Of a DNA stretch of 64,000 nt, positions 1 to 11,794 are shown in pieces. The position numbers and the translations under genes are program-made. Below the pieces are notes generated by a model. That model searched no databases. It was not told where the DNA came from and was given only the letters and a program-made list of their open reading frames with translations. Numbering within the stretch: the stretch's first letter is position 1; each line of letters opens with the position of its first letter. Origin of the DNA: Cavia porcellus (Eukaryota; Chordata; Mammalia; Rodentia; Caviidae); contig NW_026947490.1 in NCBI RefSeq assembly GCF_034190915.1, positions 67,569,494-67,633,493 of the forward strand. The letters run 5' to 3'.

Positions 1-745
1 AAATCAAGCTTGTCCCATGTGATGATAGATAGCTATGTACTGCTTGAATCTTTCTGATAGGATTTTCAGCACAATTAGAAGAGAGAAAATATACTATAAA
101 AGTGGCCTTTATTCTAAGAATATGGAGAGAATCCCAGGACCACTGGGGTCTGGCTTTCTCTGCCACACAGGTGGTATGGGGGGCATGCATATAGCTTTGG
201 TCTGGAGTGGTGCCTAAAGGGGATATCGCTGATACACAAGCAGCCAATTGGAATTCATTTCGCACCACAGGTAAATTGCTTAGGGGCGGGGAAGATGACC
301 TCAAGGTAAACGTCCCTTGGTCCCACCTCCCACTGCTGTAGTGTCCTATCTAGGGCAAAATCCTTTCACTTTCAACCTTCCCATGTTTAAATGATGAGAA
401 TAGAAACTGATCAGTCTTTCTCAGGTGCCAATTTTATCCCATCTTCTGCCTGAGGAACGAAGTACAACTACCCTGCAATCATTTCAAGTCCCCAGCCCTT
501 CTCCTTGTGTTAGCCTTTGTTTAAGAGTCCCCTGGGGGTTGCCCTGAGCCTTGCCAGCTCCCTGCCCTTCCCTGACTTCCTCCAACCTAGTGTCCTCCTC
601 GGGTCTCATCCGGCTTCCCGCAGCCACTGGGCCCCAAGCACCTTTACTGTGTTCCTTGTGCCTGGTGCAGCCCCCAAGACACGGTGCCCACTTTGCCTCT
701 CTGGGACCGCATTACAGCTGCCTCCCTCCCCCAGGAACACAGTGA

Positions 746-800
746 GCCTGGGGTGTGGCTCAGTGGTAGAGGACTTGTCCAGCATGCCCACCCTTGCACA
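746..800 (+). repeat. ID-type SINE, partial
   Basis: GCCTGGGGTGTGGCTCAGTGGTAGAGG A-box half of an ID element followed by AGCATGCCCA; the B box is missing. Confidence 0.6.
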
Positions 801-1036
801 AAACTAGTATGTAGAAAGAAAGGTAGGGGTAAAATAACCAGGAAAATATGGTAAACAAAGGCATGGTTTGTTATACAGCCTTTCCCCTGGTCAGAACCAT
901 TGTGGTTCAGTCTTCTTTCTCTTCCTGATGTAGAGGGAGAGACCCACTCACAAAAGGAGGCTTCCTATCTCCAGTTGTGTTTCTCTTATAAAAAAATAAC
1001 TTCTGCAGGACTCTTGGAGAGGCAAGATGATGCAAA

Positions 1037-1158
1037 TTTGTGCCCAGCCTGGGAAATTTAGCAATTTACTGAAATCCTGTCTCCAAACAAAACAATGTGA
1101 AAGGGCAGGCAATGTAACTCAGTGCCCTGGGCTCAATCCCCAGCACTGAAAAGAAAAA
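1037..1158 (+). repeat. B1-dID SINE, 3' part
   Basis: B1 end CAGCCTGGGAAATTTAGCAA with CCTGTCTCC joined to an ID-like GGGCTCAATCCCCAGCACTG and an A-rich tail. Confidence 0.65.
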
Positions 1159-1159
1159 G

Positions 1160-2090
1160 ATATAGCAGGGAGTAACTTTAGGGCTGCAGTTACTCAAAAT
1201 AATCTGCTCAAAATAACCCTAAAGCCAGAAAGGCACGTTTGGGGGTAATATGGTTTGGTCTCCTAAGGTCATGTTTTGGGGTGCTGTGTCCTGGCTCCAC
1301 CTCCCCGAGGCTGTAAACTCTTGCTGGTTATGGGTCTAACTGAGTCTTTGTTTCCTTTAGACACAAACCAGATACAATCTTCTATAAGTACTAAAGAAAG
1401 ACTGCTATGATAACCTGATTTTAGGCTGAACTTAGCTCCTCGAAGCTGCTCCTCGCTGGAGTCTGGAAGTCTCCGATCACTGCCATGTTTTGTTTACTTC
1501 TTCCTGTTGTCATTTGACTGTCGGTGAATTTCCAGGGACGCAGAAGTGATGCCAGCCTTGACAGAGAGGAGAGCAGGCTGGAGATCTGTCCCGTCCTGAT
1601 TGACAGGCTCCTGTTGAAGTTCGAGAACCTTCCTTGCACTGCTTTCCTGGCTGCCAGTGGAGCGCTGCTGTCTTGTCCCCTCTACTGACCTGGCTGCCCT
1701 GTGACATCTCCCTGGTGCAGCCAACTGGTGGCCACGTGCAAGCGGCGGAGGGACAGGCACGGTTTTCTTGCTTCTTCACCAGTGTAGCGTTCTCTTCTGG
1801 AACCCAGAGAATCTGAAAGGTAGAGCCCCCGTCAAACCCTATGGCAGCCACTTTTATGGCCCCACAAGAAAAACCATGAGAATCTTAGAGTTTGCTCCCC
1901 AAACTCCTGCCCGTCCACTGCCTTCAGTACCAGCTAATTCTCTTCGGAATCCTCAGGCAACAAGATAACACTCCCACAGCAGTGCCTTTGCCTCTATCCA
2001 GTCAGCAAAGCCATCCCCACCCAGCCCGCTCCAGCCTCTTTAAAAATCTACCCATAGCATCAGCTGACCCTCCTCTGGTGGAGCTAAATC
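1160..2090. other. Intergenic, no gene seen
   Basis: Unique-looking sequence with only chance frames. ATATGGTTTGG at about 1248 resembles a MaLR LTR start, but nothing downstream supports one. Confidence 0.5.
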
Positions 2091-2091
2091 C

Positions 2092-2277
2092 CTAGAATCT
2101 CAGCTCTCTGGAAGATGACAGCAGGAGGGTGGCACATTCCACCCAGCCTGAGCAACAGAGGCTTTAGAAGATAACACAAAAAGCTTTAAAAGGGTTTGTA
2201 AAGCAGCTCAGTACAGAGCCTTCCCCTCCCCCGCCGGGCTCAATCTTTAGTAGTGCAAATAAATAAATAAATAAAGC
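2092..2277 (+). repeat. Degraded B1-dID SINE with (AAAT)n tail
   Basis: AGCCTGAGCAACAGAGG and GGGCTCAATCTTTAGTAGTG in B1-dID order, ending in an (AATA)n run at 2257-2275. Confidence 0.45.
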
Positions 2278-2374
2278 GACTGATCTTAGTTTGTCAGACA
2301 GTTAGGTAAACAAAGTCACATGCCTGTGTCATAATCCCACAGTTAACCTCGGAAGGGTCATATTCTTTTCCATC

Positions 2375-3110
2375 ACAGTTTTATGGAGATGTAATCCACA
2401 ATAAAACTTGTATAAAGTATCTACAAATGTTTTGGTACATGCAGGGGTGGCACGCATGTTGTTTTTCTTTTAAGACAAAAGATGTTCCAGTAAAAATTGT
2501 CTTTTTCTACACTAAAACTTCAGTATTCAGGGTCAGTCGCAGCGTTGGTGCTTTGCAATTAGTAAGCGAGTTTCAATTGCACTTGGAGCTCTCTTCTCCA
2601 CAGGGTCCACCGTCGCTGACGAAGAGTGTACATAATGTGCATATGATTGCCACTAGCAGGATCATTCTCTTGTCCGTGGAGTCACATCCCTCTATTTTGT
2701 ATGCGTGTGAAAATACTCGAAACCAAGTCTTTCGGCAAATTTCAAAGACACATCTTTACTAACCACAGCCACCATGCTGTGAGGTGACCAGGACTTAGTC
2801 ATCTGATAACTAAACTTTCTGCTCTTTGATCACCACCCCTCCCCCTTTTTCCCACCCTGGTCCCTGGCCACCACCACCTACTCTGCTTCTATGACTCTGA
2901 CTTTCTTAGAATCCACATATAAGTGAGAACATTTGTCTTCCTATGCTCAGACGATTTCCTTCAGATTCATCCATCTGATTGCCCATTGCAGGATTTACCT
3001 CTTTTTCTAAGGCTGAATAATCTTTCAAGGAGTGTTTATGTCACATTTCCCTTACCCACTCAGTCGCGGGTGGACTCAGGCTTCAGCCATGGCCTGGTAT
3101 CCTGCCTGCT
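2375..3110 (-). mobile_element. L1M-type LINE, 3' end (antisense)
   Basis: Antisense hallmarks of an old L1 3' region are recognisable: CCACATATAAGTGAGAACAT (2914-2933), CTCTGCTTCTATGACTCTGACTT just before it, GCCACCATGCTGTGAGG, and a TTCAGATTCATCCATCTGATTGC segment. No open frame survives. Confidence 0.7.
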
Positions 3111-3267
3111 GGACACGTCAGCACGATGTCTCTCATCCTCCCCTGTGCTGACCCCGCTCATGCCCTCAGATCCTGCCCCCCTGCTCTTTATCAGAGAAAT
3201 CGATGTGCTTGGGAGAAACGACCTTAGCTCACTGTACTCCCTGGCTCTTCCAAGAGGCACACAGCAC

Positions 3268-3420
3268 AGTGGCCCTAAACGCAGGCTCTGGAGCCAGACT
3301 GCCTGTGTCTGCATGGCTCCTCACTCCCAGCTGTCTAGCCCTGGGCAAGGAACTTACACACCCTATACTGTGGCATTGCACAATCGCTGATGCTCATCAA
3401 GATGCCATGAATCATCTGGT
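3268..3420 (+). repeat. MIR SINE
   Basis: GGCTCTGGAGCCAGACTGCCTG followed by CCCTGGGCAAGGAACTTACACA is the conserved MIR core order. Confidence 0.7.
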
Positions 3421-3649
3421 AAAATTTAAAATCTGCTCAATGTGCTCTAAGAGAAAAATATAAAACACATTCTAGAAACATTTATATCTAAGGTAGTTTT
3501 CAAAGTATTGTGCTCCAGACTAAGTTTGGATTATCTTGAAACACAGTTTAGATAGGGTGCATCACTTCCCATCACAGCTATGTCATGGAATCCTGGATCT
3601 TAAACTCCAGGAGAAGCAAACCAATAGAAGAGGTCACAAGTTCAGCCCA

Positions 3650-3765
3650 AGACTACAAATCAAATTCCCTCTCCACCGCTTACTGTGTGAATGCTTTGTG
3701 TGAAATATTTTACCTTCCTGAGCACCTTTGTCTGTATGTGAAATTGAAGGTAAAAATGACTTTCA
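3650..3765 (+). repeat. MIR SINE fragment
   Basis: CCACCGCTTACTGTGTGAATG followed by TTTACCTTCCTGAGCACC resembles the MIR core and 3' part. Confidence 0.45.
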
Positions 3766-3996
3766 ACCAAAATGGTCACACAGCTTACTAAGACAGGTAA
3801 ATGCAGGAGTCTGTGTGAGCACAGCTCCCAGGATACAGAGGGGCTGCTGTGAAGGACCATGGCCTCACCCTGAGGGATTTGGACCAAAAGACTGACCTCT
3901 TCACTCACCCACCTACTGCCCTACTAACTTACACAGGAACAAAGAAACTTGGAGGGGAACCTTTCCCTTTTGCCATTCAAAATCATTCAAATACCT

Positions 3997-4078
3997 CAAG
4001 TGGAGTTGGGCTCAGGAGCAGAGCACCTGTCCAGTACATGAGAGGCTCTGGGTTCAATAGCCAGCACCGTAAACAGTG
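3997..4078 (+). repeat. ID SINE
   Basis: GAGTTGGGCTCAGGAGCAGAGCACC and B box GGTTCAATAGCCAGCACC. Confidence 0.65.
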
Positions 4079-4539
4079 AAATGAGTGTTGGATTGGATTG
4101 AATCATGGATCAAGGGCTGATCACACAGGGATCTTGAGAATTGTCCCTAGGGCCAGAGGAGGTAAACTTCTCTTTCGTTAAGGGTGCAGGACAGTGGCCA
4201 CCTGTCGCCTTGGTTCACACAAACCCAGGGCAGCTGGTCAGGACTTGGGAGCAGCACAGAGGAGCTCATAAAGTCATTCAAGGTGCACAGAACACACCCA
4301 CAGTGTGTGGCAGTGGCAGAGGCAAAATATAACCACAAATTCTTGACAGAATGGAAGGAAAGTGTCCTAACCAGGAAAAACCAGACGAAAGAATAATAAA
4401 GACCTAAGCAATCACCTGGTGGGCTCTGCCAGCCTCCAGCTGAGCCCTGCTGTTGGGGCCTCTGTACAGCAGCCGCTGAGCAGCACTTTTGTTAGCTGTT
4501 GGCCCTTTCACTCCTCTGCCCAAAACCTCCAGTGAACGG

Positions 4540-4566
4540 CACACACACACACACACACACACACAC
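4540..4566. repeat. (AC)n microsatellite
   Basis: About 13 AC units. Confidence 0.95.
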
Positions 4567-4569
4567 CTC

Positions 4570-5710
4570 ACTTGTGCCTTCTGCCGTCTCCCCTTGCTCA
4601 CGGGTCTCTTTACACTGGCTCCCCACATATCTTCTTCCCCAAATGACTACCCTCAGAAGTGGCAGGCTCTTGCCCTCACTTCCTGCAGCTCCCAGACAAA
4701 AACCAGCTCACAGGCTGTAGAAATCTACATGGGCACCTGTCCTTGAATGCAGAACAACTGCCGCAACGTTAGTTAAATCAAGTCTCATTCCCATACACTG
4801 ATATGCAGAGCTGGCTGTGGTGCTTCCCTCTCTCTTCAACTGGCTGTAAGTAATGCAAATAAGGCCAGCTGAGGCACTGATGTGTAATCTTCAAAGTCAA
4901 TCTGACAGTCTACTGTTTCCTCCAATAGTGCCCTCTGCAAAAGATCTGAGTGCTGCCAGATGGCAAAGCCACTCAACTCCAGGAATTGACGGCCTGAGCA
5001 TGAGCCTCAAGTAAGAGGCTAGGAGTCCTCAGGGCACAAAAGTTACGTATCAGAAACTGAAGCAACAGCCTCCTAAATTCTTTCATATGCTGTCCCAATC
5101 AAATTATGCAGCCTGTCCCTTCTGTTTATCTCCTTGCATATTGCAGAGATGCTTTCCTCCCCACCTGGCCAGCCAGCTCAAGTTAGTCACCATCCTCACT
5201 GCCACTCATCCTTGAGCACCCCCTTCATCACAAGACAGTAAATTCTGGGAGAAGCCTTGGATCAGGCTTGTCAGCACACCCTCACTTGGACTGGACTTAG
5301 GACCCTTTGGCTGCCCTTAACTTTGAATCTGTCTTGATGTCTTTACTCTTGCCATGGATGACATTGGAGGTGGTAGACTGAAATTAACTTGCCGGAATTC
5401 AGAATTCCAACAACAGCTCAATGGGATTACAAATAGAACTTTTTGGATTGTGAGGAAAAGAGATTACAATACTTGGATTACAATTTCATAATTTGGGATT
5501 ACAGTGTCTGTCCAAGTCTTTCTCACCACTGCCTGCACTGCTCAGCGCCTAGCGAGCCTCCCTGCAGGACAAGACCAGTCTGTACTGGCTTGTTGGTTTT
5601 CAGTCTCCTTTTACTAAAATGGGGACGGAGACTGGGTCTGTCTCGTTCCCTGTGCTCTCAAAGCCTGTATTTCTCTCACACAGTTGAAGGCTTCACAAAG
5701 ATGAGATGGT
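4570..5710. other. Intergenic, no gene seen
   Basis: No repeat body or coding signal recognised. The phrase GGATTACA recurs loosely near 5420-5505. The same holds for 5790-6385 and 6475-7198. Confidence 0.5.
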
Positions 5711-5713
5711 AAG

Positions 5714-5782
5714 GGCTGGGACGTGGCTCCATGGAAGAGAGCTTGCTCAGCATGGGTTCAAGTCTCAGCACCAAAACCCGAA
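5714..5782 (+). repeat. ID SINE, internally deleted
   Basis: GGGCTGGGACGTGGCTCCATGG and CAGCATGGGTTCAAGTCTCAGCACC; the segment between the anticodon region and B box is missing. Confidence 0.65.
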
Positions 5783-6388
5783 AATCTTCACAGTCGGTGG
5801 ATGTGGAATCGTGTATGTCTTCTTATAACTGCAGTCCTGCAATTTGGAAGTCAGCTTACCTTCCCTCTGAAGGTGGCCTCTGACTGCTGGCGGGAAGGCC
5901 CCACGCTCAACACAGGGCTGTTAGCCACAGATGGTCATTTCTATATGATGTGAATTTCTGGGATTGCCGTAGTCCAAAGTCACTCATGTTTCCCATGCTT
6001 CTCTGAGCCCTTCAGGCCAATAGTTTACTTGCTTCCTCTCTGTCCTCCGCCACTGAGGCATGCTTTAGGTAAAACTCTGGAAAGGACAGTCCACAACAAA
6101 CCTTAAATATAAAGACCCTACCATTTCAAGAGTTGTGCAACAATAGCAGAAACACAAAGGGAATAGGAAGAGTTTTAATCTGCTTTCTAGCTCACAGAGT
6201 CAAAATCAGTTTAACCACTTGGCCTCAGAGGAAAGCCCGAGGCCCAGGCTTCCACTTCCTGCTCCTCCCACCCATGCCAGCCCCATCCCTCCATGTCCCA
6301 GCCGTGGTTGGGAGACCCAACGCTGAAGACTCAGCTTAAACCCCCACCATGAAATCCACTACATCCCCTTTCTTCCTTTTTTTCTTCC

Positions 6389-6472
6389 TATTTTTGGTAC
6401 CAGGAATCGAACTCACAGCCTCACACTTGTCAGGCAAGCTCTGTGCCACTAAGCTATGCCCCCAGCCCCCAT
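6389..6472 (-). repeat. ID SINE (antisense)
   Basis: Antisense B box GGTACCAGGAATCGAACTC and A box TGCCACTAAGCTATGCCCCC. Confidence 0.75.
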
Positions 6473-7198
6473 CGTTCTCTCTAGAAGAAAAACTCACACA
6501 AATAAGGAGAAGCAGTATTTACAAGGCCTTGGGCAAGCAAATATTCAGAAGCAATTATCTCTTACAAACTGTGGGTGCTCTTTCCCTTTTTTACTTTCTA
6601 CTTTTTGGCAAGACAGCCTTTAAGAAGTGACTTACTATTACCTAACAGGATTAAATTCTTAACTGAAGCATTTTCACCTAATCTACCCACTACTTTCTAA
6701 TCCCCTGTGATTCAGAATGTGAGAAGTTTCTATTTTGACTCAAAAGCCAGATTCTTAGAAGTCCCCAGGCCCCTCACTGCTGACTAGGACAGCTGTACCG
6801 CCATCTCCGAGTTGGGGTTCAGGCAGTGTTCTCCAAGTCATCTCCTGCCTCCGTCCAGTTCAGCTCCTCCTGTGCTCCTGACCTTGCCTGGGCCTTGCCT
6901 TCAGAGGTGCTCTTTCCTGGATCGAGGTAACGTCCTGGAAATCCTTACTGGAGAAGTTCTTGGGGCACAGCATCCGGTGGACTGGCTCGATGTTTCATTC
7001 TATGACACAAATTTTATTGTGAAAGTCTTAGGCCAGAGGCACACACATTCTAGACACTCTTCATTATCAGAGATGCAGTAAGCACAGCAGTGACGTGGGA
7101 TTTAAAGCACCTGCATCTCACTCCTAGTTCCACAACCTGTCTGGGTCACTTACACCTCTCTGGGGTTCAAGTTTCTTTTTCTTGTTTTACTTTTTTAT

Positions 7199-8030
7199 TT
7201 TAAAAAGGACAAAACAGAATAAAACCAATCAAAACAAACCAGTGTAATAGATACAGGGCTTCAAAACATTACAGAAATCAAAAATAGTTACCATAATGTC
7301 TTTTGATGTCTTCAAAATAGCTGCAGATGACTTTGGACATAGTAAAAATCAAACAGAACAGAATAGAAACAATAAAAACAAGACAATGAATGCAATAAAG
7401 GATTTCAAAACAAGCCACTAGTAAATCCAAAATTGCTACCATAATGTACCTTGCTATCCTTGAAATAGCTTCTCCTGCCATGGGATTTAACATAAACAAA
7501 ATAAAACAGAATAAAACCCAACCTGACAAAACAATGGAAGTGATGTAGGACCTCAAAACAAGACCATAGGGAATCAGCAATGGCTGCAGCCCTCAGAAGG
7601 AGATCCCCTAGATGCCACACTGCGTACCGCTATCCTCTGAACCCATGAGCAGACCACTGGCCTGGACCTGCAATGCATCCAGCTGCATTTCCCCTCACAA
7701 ACTCACCACAGCTTGTGTTTCTCTGGATAAGCCACTCGCTTATGGGGTGTTGGGGTGTCGTGGGAGGGAAATGGTACTTCTTGTATTGCCAGCCCGCTTG
7801 CTGGGAGGGGTTGGGGTCTGGCTTTTCCTAGTCTAGTGGCAGCCTGAGCATGGCACTGGTCCCCAGAGCAGGCTTGTTTGCTGGTGGATCTTTGTTCTCT
7901 CTCCCCTCAGTCTTGGAATAGAGCTGACTCATGGGGGGAAGCTTGGGTCTAGCTGTTCCCAGTCCTGTGGCGGCCCACACATAGTGCTGGTTCCCAGATT
8001 GGGTTTGCTTGCTGATGTAGTTTCAATTTT
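7199..8030. repeat. Unclassified element with two sets of long tandem repeats
   Basis: From 7205 to about 7575 an A-rich unit of about 144-148 bases recurs roughly 2.5 times; markers ACAGAATA(A/G)AAC at about 7214, 7358 and 7506, and CCATAATGT at 7291 and 7439. From about 7790 to 8020 a GC-richer unit of about 131 bases occurs twice, e.g. TGGTCCCCAGA near 7857 and TGGTTCCCAGA near 7988. It might be a LINE or ERV untranslated region or a local expansion. Family not recognised. Confidence 0.6.
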
Positions 8031-8066
8031 CTTAACTGAAAAAGAGGTTAAAATCTCTCTCCAGAG

Positions 8067-8142
8067 GCTGGGGGTGTAGCTCAATGGTAGAGCACTTGCT
8101 TAGCATGCCTGAAGCTCTGGGTTCCACCCCCAGCATCTACAG
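8067..8142 (+). repeat. ID SINE, well preserved
   Basis: A box GTAGCTCAATGG and B box GGGTTCCACCC in a near-complete tRNA-Ala-like body. Confidence 0.85.
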
Positions 8143-8144
8143 TA

Positions 8145-9220
8145 ACAATAGTACAAATGATAATTACAACCTGGAAATCTTTTCAGACATGCGGCTTGGG
8201 CATTCAAGCTCTTACGTATGAAGGTGCTTGCTAAACTACAACATCCTGTACAAGCAAGAGGGATTCAGTTTCTACTCTGAGTTTGTTCCTTGCTGAGAAT
8301 GTGTCCTCGCCCCTCCCCCCAGGCATAAACACAGAATGTTACCATGGTGCTATCTTCTCCAATCCCTACGTGCCCTCATGAACCCCTTCTGTCACTGGGT
8401 CTCAGGACAAGCCTGCTAGCCTAGGAAAAATTATAGTTATGTTATTTAAAATCTGGAATGATCAGGAGTTTTCTGCCTAGCAGGTGTTGCTGCTGAGTTG
8501 GTGTAAGATTACATTATTAGGTAAAGAAAATGTTTTGCGGAAGTCTTTGTTTCCCCAGCAGAGCAGAGATTTCCACGATAAATCCAGAGGAAAGATCTTC
8601 ATGGATAATCAATATGGTGGGATTCTTTTGCCTTAAGCATTGCTGTCACACAGCAAAGGGGCACATTGGCTCCTGCTCACTGAGAGACATTTCAGACTCC
8701 GTGTAGGCAATGGAAGCGGAGAGGAATTTTCAGAAACCTTGTTGGAAACCAAATCTAGTGTTTTTGTGCTCTATTAAACACATCTGCTGTTCCACAAGGC
8801 ACAAGGGCCTTAGTACAACAGCTGAGGCAGTTTTTCACTGAGGCATGGACATTTCTCAAGAACGAGAACAGATATGATGACAAATTACTCCTGGGGAGAA
8901 AACCAGACAAAATCCCAACAGGCCTGGCCACCAGGCAGTGTGCTCCGACCCCAGGGGCCCACGGGCTCCTCCCTTTACCCCTCTCTTTACCCCCAAAGTA
9001 TTGGTCCAATCAGAATAATCTGGCCTACTTATAGGTAAATTCATCAAAGTACAAGAAGCAGAATGTTTCACCTGCTTTATCATCTTGGTCTCCATCACAG
9101 AGGCCTTGCAGAGTCAGTTCTTGTGGAGCAAAGGGCATGTCGATGGCTCCCTACAAGTCACAGAGACTGATCTGAAAGGTCACTAGAAGAAGCAGTTCCT
9201 CTGCCCTTCTCATCCCATGC
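8145..9220. other. Intergenic, no gene seen
   Basis: Unique-looking sequence; the short frames at 8755-9098 have no recognisable protein. 9370-10225 is likewise unassigned and AT-rich. Confidence 0.5.
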
Positions 9221-9368
9221 CTGGTTTGGTTTGGTTTGGTTTGGTTGTGTTCTGCTGTGCTCTGGTCCACTCCACTCTGCCTTGCTGTGCCTCGGTCACC
9301 ACGCTGGGGATGGAACCCAGGCTCTCCCACACCAGGCAAGTGTTCTACCCCTGAGTTGCAGCTCTTCC
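9221..9368 (-). repeat. ID SINE (antisense) with adjacent (TTTGG)n
   Basis: The ID body is antisense at 9298-9368 (GCTGGGGATGGAACCCAGG, ACCCCTGAGTTGCAGCTC). A (TTTGG)n pentanucleotide run sits at 9221-9246, on its tail side. Confidence 0.75.
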
Positions 9369-10227
9369 CGTGGTTTTATTCCAATTATGACCTTTATAAA
9401 AAGTAAATGAGTAAACTAACATGGAAAAGTCATTTTGGTTTGTTTGTTTTACCTGGTTAGTCTGAACATCTTTTCTTAAGCGACTGCAGGCTGAGGCCTG
9501 AGGGAAGCGCACGCTGACGGCTGCTCACATGAACTCCGTTTGTCCACTTCGCAGTGTCTGTCCACCTGGATCTCCTGGAGATCTGTGCCTTCCTTCCATG
9601 TGACTCACTTATCCTGTGTCCTAAGATGTATTACACTTAGTAGGACACATAAAATTATTCATCTTTACATCTTTTAATGGCATAGAGTGTAAAATCCACA
9701 GATTATTAATACCCTTCCCTTGCTTAGGGTTTCATTATTCTGTTATCATGCTCGGTAATGAAGGTTTTCCAAATATCTTCACATTAAATATCTTAGACAA
9801 TGGAAGACAGTACGTTTACCCAGAACTTCATTGTTTTAAAATTGAAAATCCATCATAAAACAGGCAAAAACACTCCTCCACGTAGGCCCACTCTGCACAC
9901 AGAACAAACTGAGTGAGCATCTGTGGCCTATTTTTAAGACAGTTTCCAACAAGATGTCTTCATTTGTTTTCATTTGAAGGCATTATTGCTATTAATGTTG
10001 CTAATTTGATAAAGGGGAGGAGAGAAAAAAGCTATACTTATCAGTTTTAAAGCCGAATATACATATTGAGTTTCCCTTATTCAAAATGGTAGAAGCACTT
10101 CAGATCCTGTATTGTTTAATTTTTAGAATATCTGCATATACATCCTGTGATATCTTGAGGTATAGCCCAAGCATCAACGTGAAATTTGCTTATGTTCATA
10201 TATAACTTAGACACACAACCTCAAGGT

Positions 10228-10306
10228 AATTTTTTTTTCAGTATTGGAGCTCACACCTGGGACCTCAGACATGCTAGGCAAGTGCGTTACACAACAGCGA
10301 GCATCA
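10228..10306 (-). repeat. ID SINE (antisense)
   Basis: Poly(T), then GTATTGGAGCTCACACCTGG and GCTAGGCAAGTGCGTTAC. Confidence 0.65.
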
Positions 10307-10527
10307 TGAAAGTTTTCTATAATGTTTTATACAGTATGCTTTGATTACAATCTGTCACATACAGCCAGCCATGGAATTTTCTACCCATGCTATCATGCCA
10401 GGACTCACAAAGTGTTAGGTTTTAAAGCATTTCATATTTCATATTTTTGGATTAGGAATAGCTGACTTGCATAAATTAAATTAAATTTCAAATATTTCTA
10501 CTACCTGGTATGCTGTAAAACCCATTC

Positions 10528-10608
10528 ATCAGGAGACTCAGTGATAGGACATGAGCTTAGCATTCACAAAGCCTTGGATTTAACCCCAGCACTAAAAAAA
10601 GAGAAGAA
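10528..10608 (+). repeat. ID SINE
   Basis: GAGACTCAGTGATAGGACA with GGATTTAACCCCAGCACT and an A tail. Confidence 0.6.
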
Positions 10609-10684
10609 ATCCATTAAGTATAGCCCTACACAGCTGTAGTAGCTAATGTTGCCAAGCAATAGGCTTAAATTTCTCTCTTTTTAT

Positions 10685-11110
10685 TTTTATTAGTACACAT
10701 CTGCATTACACAACGATTACATTGCTTGTGAGGAGTTGGTGCATGCACACAGCACACCTTAATTCTTTTATTTAACCCTCTTTCCTTCTCTTTCTCCTCG
10801 CTATCTCTTCCTGAAAATCTGTTCCCTTCTTTGTACTATTTATCTTTTTTTCTATGTTTATAATTTATGATTTCACATAAAAGAAACTGTGCAATAGTTA
10901 AGATTGTATGCCTGATTTATTTCACTTAACATTATGGTCTGAATGTACAACCCATTTTCCTGCAAACAACTCAAGTGTGTCCTTCTTTATGGCAGAGTAG
11001 TAATCCGTCATATATAAATGCCACACTTCATTCACTCATTTTTGACAGACATATAGGTCCATTCCTAGATTTATTTGTTATGAATGGATTCTGCCCCCTT
11101 TTAATGAAAG
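10685..11110 (-). mobile_element. L1 LINE, ORF2 end/3' region (antisense)
   Basis: Antisense L1 signature segments: TTATTTCACTTAACATTATGG, then TTCTTTATGGCAGAGTAGTAATCC, a CATTCACTCATTTTTGACAGACAT segment and ATAGGTCCATTCCTAGAT. This order is that of the ORF2 C-terminal end read on the minus strand. Decayed. Confidence 0.75.
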
Positions 11111-11697
11111 TTTAACTTTCTTTTGTGTCAAATGTTGAAGGACCTAACATACAGCACTGCAAATCCTTTCTTGGGCTGAAATGGCACCCCATCGCTGCCC
11201 CGCATCACTGGCAGACAGTCAGAGTGAGGCCAGCGCTCACCCTGACCCTCAGGTCCTGGCCTGGGCAACTCAACTCAGCAGGATTAAGTGGCATGGATGA
11301 TCAATAAGCAGCCTCAAGCCTCATGTCCACTGGCCTCAGTGAAGGTGAGCCACACACCCTGCCTCACCCCGCCCACAGGCTGGCGTTTAACACACAAACC
11401 AAGTTCTCAGGAGATGGAAGAGCAGGGCGGCCCAGGGCCCTCTCAGTGCTGAGCCTTTGCCCAGCGTGCAGGTCTGGAGGGAGAAGGAGGCCTAACTATT
11501 AAGGATGACAACTCTGCAGAGCACAGCACTGTGGCACTACCAGACTATGCCTCAACGGGGACACAAAATGAAAGGACTTGTGCATTGCCTACCATCAAGT
11601 TGAGAGTTTAAATTAATCAACTGTACTACAGAATCTGCGCGTCTTACACATAGACTCTCTCACGCATTTGAACTTCACCTTGACTAGGTTTCCCCTT

Positions 11698-11792
11698 GGG
11701 CTGCAGGTGTGGCTCGGGGTCCAGGTCTGCCTCAGATGCATAAGACTTTGGGTTTGATCCCCAGCATTGCAAGGAAAAAAAGGAGAAAAGTC
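11698..11792 (+). repeat. ID SINE
   Basis: GGGCTGCAGGTGTGGCTCGG and GGGTTTGATCCCCAGCATTG, with an A-rich tail. Confidence 0.7.
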
Positions 11793-11794
11793 TC

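Noticed and set aside
1246..1400. Possible MaLR LTR starting ATATGGTTTGG
   Set aside because: Only the first dozen bases match; no internal or 3' LTR landmarks follow.
7278..7620. Hydrophobic 100-codon minus-strand frame
   Set aside because: Its hydrophobic residues come from the A-rich tandem repeat read in reverse; the two halves are the same repeat unit, not a membrane protein.
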